Source: Desulfotomaculum sp. (GTDB taxonomy: Bacteria > Bacillota > Desulfotomaculia > Desulfotomaculales > Nap2-2B). From it: a stretch of 7,162 nt of DNA. The stretch is from contig DMZI01000061.1 in assembly GCA_003485325.1 (NCBI GenBank), positions 1 to 7,162 of the forward strand, written 5' to 3'. Shown piece after piece: positions 1 through 5,961 of the stretch. The notes beneath the pieces were generated by a model. The model did not search any database, was not told the origin of the DNA, and saw only the letters and a program-made list of their open reading frames with translations. Positions within the stretch are counted from its first letter, which is position 1. Each line of letters opens with the position of its first letter. The position numbers and the translations under genes are program-made.

Positions 1-165
1 GTTTTATGCAACGCTAGTGATAATTTATACATTATTAAATTAATATCTTCGGGTGTGTTTGCAATTCATGCTGACCGGATTTTAGTTATTGACGATGATG
101 ATGATCTGCTGAACGCGCTTTGTGACAAGAAAATAATTTATTCTCCCTGTGTTTCATGTGCCTAA
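1..165 (+). CDS. 3' end of an unrecognised protein, cut by the window edge
   Basis: Reading frame 1 is open from the first base to a TAA at 163-165 and gives 54 residues with no family I recognise. The other two plus-strand frames close within the first 45 bases. The peptide has a hydrophobic stretch (LYIIKLISSGVFAIHA), then an acidic run (ILVIDDDDDLLNAL), and ends in YSPCVSCA. The acidic run superficially resembles the start of a response-regulator receiver domain, but only about 20 residues follow, so it cannot be a complete one. The frame ends 26 bases before the stop codon of the convergent flippase gene, a normal spacing for two gene ends. Codons are more A/T-rich than in the downstream genes. 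A 54-codon open frame can arise by chance, so this is a tentative call. Confidence 0.4.
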   Translation, partial: VLCNASDNLYIIKLISSGVFAIHADRILVIDDDDDLLNALCDKKIIYSPCVSCA

Positions 166-191
166 TATGTAAACGGATATCTAAAACCTGC

Positions 192-1511
192 TTAAAAAAA
201 CAGGCGTCTTTTAAGAAGCTTGAGAACCTGGAACATTATTTCCAGGGAGGCAAAAGTCCAGATGCCGGTTTTCCGGTGGACTACAAGAACAGACAAAGAG
301 TTTTGAACAACCAGCGAGAAAGCTGTAGACGCCGCAACCCCCTCTTTCCCGAAATGCTGCACCAGGATTATGTTCAGGGCCAGATTTAAAAGACCGCTGA
401 AGATGCTGATTTTCATAAAGACAACATGCAGCCCGGTCATTTGCAGAAAGTAATCGCACGATCCCGTCAAGGTGTTGACCATCTGGCCGAGGATAAGAAA
501 ACTCAGGGCAGCGGCTCCGTTTGTATACTGCGGTCCGAATAAAACGGCCAGGATGTTCCTTCCAAATAAAAATAAGAAAAGGAATACAGGAACGGAAACC
601 ATCGCGCTGATCGTCGTGGCGTACCTGGTTACATATTTCAGATTGTGCAGGTCTTTTTTAGCGTTAAAATGCGCGATCATCGCCGGGATTACCTGGTTGA
701 TTACGTTTCCTGAAAGAAACGTCACACTGGCCAGGGAACTGGCTACACCGTAAATACCGACCTGAACCGCATTTGAAAAGATCCCCAGCACGTAAACGTC
801 TGTACTGGTCATCAGCAAAACGACCCCGCTTGTAACAAGCATGGGCAAAGAATCCGCCAGTATGTCATTTGTCCCAACCCTTTTTGAAGGCCAACCCTTT
901 ACCCTTTTCGCAAAGATAAGCAATCCGGCTAAAGGAGCGAAAAACAAACCGGCGGTTAAGGCCAGCAGCACATTCTGTATCGTGGCGGCAGAGCCCAGTA
1001 TAAGAAGAGACAGGAGAATGAAAAAGATCAACTGCTGCAGGACAGGCAAAAAAGAGGCGGTTTTTATATCCTGGAGCCCTTTGTAAGTTTCTATGGTAAG
1101 GGCGAGATAATTCTGCAAAGGGATTACGCCGGCGCAAAATATTAACATTCTAAAAAGATCCGGCGACTTAAAAATTTTTAAACACAGGGGCTGTCTGATC
1201 AGCCAGATCAACAAAACAGTACCCACCGAGCTAGCCAGGACAATCTTAAAAATAGAGCTCAGCGTGCCTTTCAACAAGCCCCAGTCCTTCTCCCCGGCTG
1301 CTATGCCGATAAGTTTCACGGTCAGCGTTTTGGTCCCCAGCAGGGAAAATATACCCGCAAGGTCACAAATTCTCAAAAAAATAACGTAAGCGCCGAACAG
1401 GCCGGGGCCAAGGCAGCGGGCAAGCAGGACTTTATTTACTATGGCAAGCGGCATAAGCGCAGCCTTGCCAAGCAAAGCAAAAAAACTCCCCGAAAGAATA
1501 TTTCTATCCAC
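192..1511 (-). CDS. Polysaccharide flippase, Wzx-like (MATE/MOP superfamily)
   Basis: This 439-residue protein is hydrophobic almost throughout, with roughly 12 predicted membrane segments. That length and topology fit oligosaccharide/polysaccharide flippases, which move undecaprenyl-linked repeat units across the cytoplasmic membrane. The N-terminal segment around residues 29-43 (LLARCLGPGLFGAYV) is the most recognisable family signature, matching the common LaR-LGP-FG-Y pattern after the first helix. A polar loop near residues 205-216 separates the two halves, and a second, weaker repeat follows with the segment DVYVLGIFSNAVQVGIYGVA. The start is GTG at 1511. An in-frame TAG lies four codons upstream, so no longer start exists, and a later start would cut into the first helix. 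No convincing Shine-Dalgarno precedes this GTG. The gene is transcribed away from the two glycosyltransferase genes and converges on the frame ending at 165. Substrate cannot be read from the sequence. Class is fairly certain, the exact substrate is not. Confidence 0.88.
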   Translation of the reverse strand: MDRNILSGSFFALLGKAALMPLAIVNKVLLARCLGPGLFGAYVIFLRICDLAGIFSLLGTKTLTVKLIGIAAGEKDWGLLKGTLSSIFKIVLASSVGTVLLIWLIRQPLCLKIFKSPDLFRMLIFCAGVIPLQNYLALTIETYKGLQDIKTASFLPVLQQLIFFILLSLLILGSAATIQNVLLALTAGLFFAPLAGLLIFAKRVKGWPSKRVGTNDILADSLPMLVTSGVVLLMTSTDVYVLGIFSNAVQVGIYGVASSLASVTFLSGNVINQVIPAMIAHFNAKKDLHNLKYVTRYATTISAMVSVPVFLFLFLFGRNILAVLFGPQYTNGAAALSFLILGQMVNTLTGSCDYFLQMTGLHVVFMKISIFSGLLNLALNIILVQHFGKEGVAASTAFSLVVQNSLSVLVVHRKTGIWTFASLEIMFQVLKLLKRRLFF

Positions 1512-1579
1512 GTTATCTATCTAAAACACCAGCTTTAAACACTATACGGGTAAACACATCATTATTACCGGTCCCGGGA

Positions 1580-1660
1580 GTACGGCGTTTTCGAAGCGAA
1601 CGGCCTGCTTAAGCGCTCAGCAACAGCAGCCGTTATTAACCCTGTTTTAAGTTACGCCGG
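1580..1660. repeat. Diverged repeat copy with stem-loop in the divergent spacer
   Basis: Bases 1580-1629 share collinear blocks with 2935-2984: acggcgtt, agcgaac, tgctt and aacagcag occur in the same order with almost the same spacing, and I count about 38 matches over 51 aligned positions by eye. Similarity may continue weakly to about 1660. The copy can fold by itself: aacggc (1599-1604) pairs with gccgtt (1629-1634), and TGCT at 1606-1609 pairs with AGCA at 1625-1628 across a one-base bulge. It lacks the outer tattcagt block of the larger element near 2908-3128, so it looks like a partial or decayed relative. The remainder of the 1512-1754 spacer must hold promoters for both divergent genes. 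Confidence 0.5.
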
Positions 1661-1671
1661 AGTTCTTCTAT

Positions 1672-1680
1672 TGCTACAAT
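1672..1680 (+). promoter_or_regulatory. Possible extended -10 promoter element for the GT4 gene
   Basis: The sequence TGCTACAAT has the TGn extension followed by a five-of-six match to TATAAT. It lies 75 bases before the glycosyltransferase start, in the spacer between divergent genes where a promoter is expected. The -35 region at the usual distance (ttacgc at 1652-1657) is poor, which an extended -10 can tolerate. A competing A/T-rich candidate is TAATAT at 1719-1724, also without a good -35. This is a weak motif call only. Confidence 0.22.
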
Positions 1681-1754
1681 TTTTTAGAACCCTTAGCACC
1701 AGGTAATGGAAAAATGCGTAATATATCAAAGATATTTGCTTTACGGGTGAAAAA

Positions 1755-2882
1755 ATGGGCAAAAAAATTTTTATCATGACCTGCGTACATGAGTGGAATG
1801 ACAACAGGATTCTCTTCAAAGAAGCTTCTTCACTGGCCAGGCAATACAGGGTCGAACTGCATGCCCCCGGAAATTTTAAATTCAGGGAGGTAAACGGTGT
1901 CAGGATTTTCGGGCTGGCGCCCGCGAGAAGGTTTTTAAGGCCTTTAAGCTGGATCCGGCTTTTTCTCAGGACAGTAAAGGCCAGGGCTTCTGTTTATCAT
2001 TTTCATGACCCGGAATTGATCCCTCTGGGGCTGTTCTTAAGGATTTTAGGCAAAAAGGTGGTTTACGACGTTCACGAGGATTACCCCGATGCAATTTTAT
2101 ATAAACAGTGGATACCCAAACCCTTCAGGAAAATTACATCAGTTATTTTTAACTTCCTGGAGAAAAAATGCTCCTCGCTTTTTAACGGGCTCATTTTCGC
2201 GGAGCTTACCTACAAGGAAAGCTTCCGGAATTCAAGGCCGCCCCAGGTCGATATACTCAACTATCCCCTTGACTGGGAACTTAAGAAAAGGCGCTTAAAG
2301 AAAATAGATCAGTGTTGTAATTTAATCTATGCGGGCACCGTCAGTGAGATTAGAGGCGCTGTGGAAATGCTCAAAACCATGGCCATTCTTGCAGGCCGGG
2401 GTAAAAACGTCCATTTATTCCTGGTGGGCCCCTTTCCCAGCCCTTCTTTAAGGGCCGAACTTGAAGAATTTGTAAACGGGCATGACCTGCAGGAGCGCGT
2501 CACAATTACCGGCAGGGTGGCGCCTGCGGAAGTATACAGCTATTATGAAAAAGCCGACATCGGTTTATGCCTTCTCCACCCGGTTGAAAACAACCTAAAA
2601 TCCCTGGTTACGAAGTTATTTGAATATATGTCGGCAGGAATTCCAATCCTGGCTTCCAATTTTCCCCGCTGGTCGAGACTGCTTGAGAAAACCAAGGCGG
2701 GATTGACTGCCAACCCACTCGATCCCAGTGAAATAGCTTTGCAAATCTGCGCTTTAATCGACAATCCGGAATTGCGGCTTTCAATGGGCTTAAGCGGGCG
2801 CGAAGCTTATGAAAAAAGTTTTAACTGGAGCGGGGAAGAAAAAAAACTAATCTGCTTCTACGAAAAACTTCTTGAAGAATAA
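1755..2882 (+). CDS. Glycosyltransferase family 4 (GT-B fold)
   Basis: This 375-residue cytoplasmic protein has the two-domain layout of family 4 glycosyltransferases, which transfer sugars from nucleotide donors with retention of configuration. The N-terminal acceptor half shows HEWNDNRILFKEASSLA (residues 12-28), then HDPELIP (84-90) and YDVHEDYP (104-111), a signature set common in this GT4 branch. The C-terminal donor half begins near YAGTVSEIRG (192-201), continues through TGRV (252-255), and ends with the donor-site segment KLFEYMSAGIPILASNFP (287-304), where K287 and E290 sit at the expected positions. Length is typical of the family. The ATG at 1755 is preceded by GGGTGA at 1745-1750, a reasonable ribosome-binding site. 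No signal peptide or membrane segment is present. The gene diverges from the flippase and precedes the ligase-GT4 fusion on the same strand, consistent with building the same repeat unit. Sugar donor and linkage cannot be inferred. Confidence 0.92.
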   Translation: MGKKIFIMTCVHEWNDNRILFKEASSLARQYRVELHAPGNFKFREVNGVRIFGLAPARRFLRPLSWIRLFLRTVKARASVYHFHDPELIPLGLFLRILGKKVVYDVHEDYPDAILYKQWIPKPFRKITSVIFNFLEKKCSSLFNGLIFAELTYKESFRNSRPPQVDILNYPLDWELKKRRLKKIDQCCNLIYAGTVSEIRGAVEMLKTMAILAGRGKNVHLFLVGPFPSPSLRAELEEFVNGHDLQERVTITGRVAPAEVYSYYEKADIGLCLLHPVENNLKSLVTKLFEYMSAGIPILASNFPRWSRLLEKTKAGLTANPLDPSEIALQICALIDNPELRLSMGLSGREAYEKSFNWSGEEKKLICFYEKLLEE

Positions 2883-2907
2883 CCAGCCAGGCGTATATTA
2901 AAAAATC

Positions 2908-3128
2908 GTAAGTATTCAGTAAAACGTCCAAAGGGCACGGCGTTGTCAACAGCGAACAACTTGCTTCAAAGCCGGTAACAGCAGCTAAGCGAAGCGAGGG
3001 TAACCGGACTTAAGGCGCGAAACCAGCGGCTTTAGCCGCCTTGGCAGCGCCGCTAGTCCGGCTTAAAGCGAGCCCGCTGCTCGTGAGTGGCGCCAACGCC
3101 GTGCCTGCCCGGTTCACTGAATAGTTAC
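2908..3128. repeat. Imperfect palindromic element with ~35-38 bp terminal inverted repeats (MITE-like)
   Basis: The left arm (2908-2945) and the reverse complement of the right arm (3094-3128) match in two blocks. The outer block pairs 2908-2925 with 3111-3128 at 15 of 18 positions, including a perfect tattcagt/actgaata. The inner block ggcacggcgttg (2934-2945) pairs perfectly over 12 bases with caacgccgtgcc (3094-3105). Further in, gcttcaaagccgg (2963-2975) faces ccggcttaaagc (3058-3069), and ccggact (3004-3010) pairs perfectly with agtccgg (3055-3061). At the centre, gcggc-ttta-gccgc (3026-3039) forms a tight hairpin. No open frame of useful size lies inside. The arrangement suggests a nonautonomous mobile element or a dispersed palindromic repeat. 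No clear target-site duplication is visible; the A-rich flanks (aaaaaatc on the left, aaaaactc on the right) are only suggestive. It fills nearly the whole spacer between the two plus-strand genes. Confidence 0.65.
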
Positions 3129-3136
3129 AAAAACTC

Positions 3137-3145
3137 AGGGAGTGA
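3137..3145 (+). promoter_or_regulatory. Ribosome-binding site that decides the start of the fusion gene
   Basis: AGGGAGTGA matches the consensus AGGAGGTGA at 7 of 9 positions. It overlaps the GTG at 3142, which rules that codon out as a practical start even though the frame is open there. The ATG at 3154 lies 8 bases after the site. A TTG at 3148 is closer but a poorer start codon. The site begins 9 bases beyond the right end of the palindromic element. Confidence 0.6.
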
Positions 3146-3153
3146 AATTGATC

Positions 3154-5769
3154 ATGCTTAAAGAATTTTATCTAATGATCCGCAGGTCGAAACCTTTCTC
3201 CTTATTAACCTGCGGCGCTTTGTCTTTATTTGTTCTTCTGATACTTGCCGGCTTGATCTGCGGGACTTTTTATCCTTTGCTTGTTTTCGGCGGAGAGCTG
3301 ATCATCGCTCTGGTCATCTGGCAGCCTTTGGCGGGTTTCTGTCTGATGACCTTCCTGATTCCCCTTGAAGATCTGACGACCCTTTTCCCTTCTTTAACCT
3401 TAATAAAAATTATCGGTCTGGCCACCTTCTGGGGATTTTTAACGCAGCTTTTTCTGGGCAAGAAAACTTTTAAGACGCACCATTTCTTTATGCTTTTAGC
3501 TATTTATTTGGGATGGTGCCTTCTTTCCCTAGCCTGGGCAATCCAACCCGGGCAAAGCTGGCTAAGGCTTGAATCACTTGCCCAGCTGCTTGCCCTGGCT
3601 ATTCTGGGTTATAATCTGGTTGGCTCGAAAAAAGATATTTTCCTCATCCTGGGTAGTTATTTTTTAGGAGCGCTTGCAGCGGCAGGTCTGGGGATATACA
3701 ACGGCTTCCTCCATGAATTTACGACTAGGACCACCATCTGCAGCCTTCAGGATCCTAACTATTTCGCCAGGCTTTTAGGTATAGGAATGATTTTCAGCTG
3801 TTATTTTATTTTGACTATAAGAAATAAAGCAATCCGGCTGATCAGTTTTCTTGCCGGGCTGGGCATGCTCTTTGCCGTGCTTCTTTCTGGGTCCAGGGGC
3901 GCCTGGTTGGCGCTGTTTTTTGTATTATTAATAGGACTCATCTTATTCAGGAAGCCTGCCGGCGACGCCTTGAGAAAGGCTTTTTCCGGTTCAGGCCCGG
4001 CTAAAAAGGCCCGGTTTTTAACAGCCCTGCTTTTCGCTTTTTTGCTAACCTTCTTCGCGATCAGCAAACTTCCGCAAGTTGTTTCGGTAAGGGCGCAGAC
4101 TCTGTTCAGCCTCTCTGAAGAAAGAGGGGCGGGAAGGCTGGATATCTGGATGGTAGGCCTGAAGATCCTTAAGGAAAACCTTGCCCTCGGGGTTGGCCTT
4201 GATAACTTTCCATACGCCTACACGAAATATTTTTCTCAGATCCCGGGTATCAGCCCGGAGATTGGACTAAACAAAAACCCGCACAATATTTTTCTGGCCA
4301 CAATCACGGAACTTGGCATTCCCGGGTTTATTTTATTCCTTTCCCTGTTTGTGTATCTATGGCGGTGCGCGGGCAATTCCGGCAACCTGACGGATTCCGC
4401 TTTGGGCAAGCTTTTGATAGTTTTTTTAGCAGTGGCCGGCCTGACCTGCGCTGATCAGCATAGAAAATTTTTCTGGCTGACCATGGTTATTCCTGTCCTT
4501 TTTGAACAGTTCGGAGTGCTAAATTCCATACTCCCGGGCAGAAGAATAAAAATATTATTTTTATCACCAATTTTTCCAAACCGGCAGAACCCCACTTACG
4601 GTGTTTTTTCCCTCAGGCTTGTTCAAAACCTCCAGGCGGCCGGCCTGCATGTTACGGTTATCGCGCCCGTCCCTTACTCTCCCGCCTGGCTATGGTTTAA
4701 CAAGGAATGGCGTAAGCTGGGCCTTATACCGGAATCCGAAGATATCGGGAGAGTTAAAGTTCTTCACCCCCGTTATTTCTGCCTGCCCGGCGGCAGGTTC
4801 GAAAGGTTAAACGGGTACTTTATGTTCCTGGCTGTGGAACCCGTCGCGGAAATCCTGCACCGGGCCGTTTCTTTCAGCTTAGTCCACTCCTGCTGTGTTT
4901 TTCCTTCCGGTTATGTCGGCCTGCTGGCCTCACACCGGTTAAACCTGCCTTCCGTATGTACGGCCATAGGCTCGGATATCAATGTAACCGCATTCAAATC
5001 AGCTTCAATGACCAGAATGGTCAGCAAAATTCTCAACCTTACCGGCCAGGTCATAGCAGTAGGAAATGAACTAGCCCGAAAAGCCCTCCAGCTCCAAACG
5101 GATGATAGGAGCATAAAGGTTATTTATAACGGTGTTGACTGTAAAATGTTCAACACGGAAGGAATTGATGGGGAATTAATCAGGCAAAAGACCGGCCTTA
5201 AGCCGTATGACCGGGTTATCCTTTTTGTCGGCAGGCTTGTTGAGAATAAGGGTGTCTACGAATTAATCGAAGTTTTTGCGCAGATCGGCAATAAATTTCT
5301 TGATACATCGCTGGTGCTTGTCGGAGACGGGCCGGAAAAGGAAGCTTTAGGCAGCCTGGCTAAAAATAAAGGGCTTAGCGAAAGAATACTGCTGCCCGGG
5401 CCGGCGGCCCACGAGGATCTCGTATACTGGTACGCGGCGTGTGAGGTTTTCGTCTTATTGAGCCGTCATGAAGGCGTACCCAATGTCATTGCTGAAGCAA
5501 TGAGCTCCGGCAAGCCGGTCGTGGCAACCAGGGCGGGTGGGATACCTGAACTGGTAGAAGACGCCAGATCGGGGTTTTTGGTTAAACCCGGCCATACAGG
5601 CGAAGCAGTTGAAGCGCTGGAAAAACTCCTTGCCGATCCCGCAGCAGGCCGGGAAATGGGGAAACGGGGCAGAGAAATAATTAAAAGCAGGCCGCTGGAA
5701 TGGAAGGACTGCGCTGCGGCATACCTGGAAATATTTGAACAATTAACGGGTTATAAATTGCTAAAATAA
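3154..5769 (+). CDS. O-antigen ligase/polymerase-type membrane protein fused to a C-terminal GT4 glycosyltransferase
   Basis: Two proteins usually encoded separately are joined in one 871-residue chain (numbered from ATG 3154; the same frame is also open from GTG 3142). Residues about 15-455 form a polytopic membrane domain with around a dozen hydrophobic segments. It carries hallmarks of the O-antigen ligase/Wzy family: SGSRGAW near 245-251, GRLDIWMVGLKIL near 327-339 followed by LGVGLDNF, and NPHNIFLATITELGIPG near 375-391. R328 and H377 lie in the long outer loop, where this family has its functional Arg and His. From about residue 463 a complete GT4 begins (RRIKILFLSPIFP). It has GSD at 606-608, YNGVD at 658-662, FVGRLVENKG at 691-700 (R694, K699), GDGP at 724-727 and the EX7E pair E773/E781 in HEGVPNVIAEAM. 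No stop, frameshift or strong internal ribosome-binding site separates the halves. Likely role: polymerising or transferring a lipid-linked glycan outside while adding a sugar inside. Domain calls are strong, polymerase versus ligase is undecided. Confidence 0.9.
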   Translation: MLKEFYLMIRRSKPFSLLTCGALSLFVLLILAGLICGTFYPLLVFGGELIIALVIWQPLAGFCLMTFLIPLEDLTTLFPSLTLIKIIGLATFWGFLTQLFLGKKTFKTHHFFMLLAIYLGWCLLSLAWAIQPGQSWLRLESLAQLLALAILGYNLVGSKKDIFLILGSYFLGALAAAGLGIYNGFLHEFTTRTTICSLQDPNYFARLLGIGMIFSCYFILTIRNKAIRLISFLAGLGMLFAVLLSGSRGAWLALFFVLLIGLILFRKPAGDALRKAFSGSGPAKKARFLTALLFAFLLTFFAISKLPQVVSVRAQTLFSLSEERGAGRLDIWMVGLKILKENLALGVGLDNFPYAYTKYFSQIPGISPEIGLNKNPHNIFLATITELGIPGFILFLSLFVYLWRCAGNSGNLTDSALGKLLIVFLAVAGLTCADQHRKFFWLTMVIPVLFEQFGVLNSILPGRRIKILFLSPIFPNRQNPTYGVFSLRLVQNLQAAGLHVTVIAPVPYSPAWLWFNKEWRKLGLIPESEDIGRVKVLHPRYFCLPGGRFERLNGYFMFLAVEPVAEILHRAVSFSLVHSCCVFPSGYVGLLASHRLNLPSVCTAIGSDINVTAFKSASMTRMVSKILNLTGQVIAVGNELARKALQLQTDDRSIKVIYNGVDCKMFNTEGIDGELIRQKTGLKPYDRVILFVGRLVENKGVYELIEVFAQIGNKFLDTSLVLVGDGPEKEALGSLAKNKGLSERILLPGPAAHEDLVYWYAACEVFVLLSRHEGVPNVIAEAMSSGKPVVATRAGGIPELVEDARSGFLVKPGHTGEAVEALEKLLADPAAGREMGKRGREIIKSRPLEWKDCAAAYLEIFEQLTGYKLLK

Positions 5770-5773
5770 GCAT

Positions 5774-5800
5774 ACAACTTCAAGAATAATTCAAGGTTGT
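5774..5800 (+). other. Weak A/T-rich stem-loop after the fusion gene
   Basis: ACAACTT at 5774-5780 can pair with AAGGTTGT at 5793-5800 through seven base pairs including one G-U. It starts 5 bases after the stop codon and lies upstream of the true terminator. It is not followed by a T run, so it is more likely a 3'-end RNA structure, or chance, than a terminator. Confidence 0.25.
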
Positions 5801-5822
5801 TATTCAACTGTTTAATATTCCT

Positions 5823-5847
5823 AGAACCCCCTTTGGGGGTTCTTTTT
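5823..5847 (+). terminator. Strong intrinsic (rho-independent) terminator
   Basis: A perfect 9-bp stem is formed by agaaccccc (5823-5831) and gggggttct (5835-5843), with a three-base ttt loop. T residues continue through 5847, so five T's in a row end the structure. It sits 53 bases after the stop codon of the ligase-GT4 fusion and separates that transcription unit from the secreted-protein gene at 5962. The stem is nearly symmetrical, but only the plus strand has the trailing T run needed for efficient termination. Confidence 0.93.
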
Positions 5848-5941
5848 CATAAATAAGACCAGGTGAGGAAGCAATTGGATGGCGAATAAAGGAGGATGTG
5901 GTCGAATATTGTCGTAATAAGAAAATAATGAGAATCTATAA

Positions 5942-5949
5942 AAAGGTGG
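5942..5949 (+). promoter_or_regulatory. Ribosome-binding site for the secreted-protein gene
   Basis: AAAGGTGG precedes the ATG at 5962 with a 12-base spacer, somewhat longer than usual. No better start codon in the same frame lies closer, and the ATG is followed directly by a signal peptide, which supports this start. A stronger-looking AAAGGAGG at 5888-5895 is too far upstream to serve this gene. Confidence 0.5.
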
Positions 5950-5961
5950 TTTAACTATATT

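Noticed and set aside
73..162. Response-regulator receiver domain suggested by ILVIDDDDDLLNAL
   Set aside because: Only about 20 residues follow the acidic run before the stop. The phospho-acceptor Asp, Thr/Ser and Lys positions of a receiver are all missing, so the likeness is limited to one short strand.
191..215. Inverted repeat cttaaaa/ttttaag over the flippase stop codon as a terminator
   Set aside because: The 7-bp stem is nearly all A-T and overlaps the stop codon, with no G/C-rich stem followed by a T run, so it would be a poor terminator.
472..1137. Open frames of 81-93 codons opposite or out of frame with the flippase
   Set aside because: They lie inside a clear membrane-protein gene, have no family features or ribosome-binding sites, and their translations look like frame shadows of a low-stop region.
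2934..3105. CRISPR array, integron attC site or tRNA gene in the structured spacer
   Set aside because: There are no regularly spaced direct repeats, no integron core sites flanking a cassette, and no cloverleaf with an anticodon and CCA-type acceptor. The structure is an inverted-repeat palindrome.
4517..4560. Internal start that would make the GT4 half a separate gene
   Set aside because: The nearest start-like codon is a GTG at the FGVLNS segment without a properly spaced Shine-Dalgarno, and the frame is continuous from the membrane half, so one fused product is simpler.
5851..5950. Known riboswitch upstream of the secreted-protein gene
   Set aside because: I could not match the conserved core of any riboswitch class I know, such as c-di-GMP, and the only pairing seen is a five-base stem, too weak to call.
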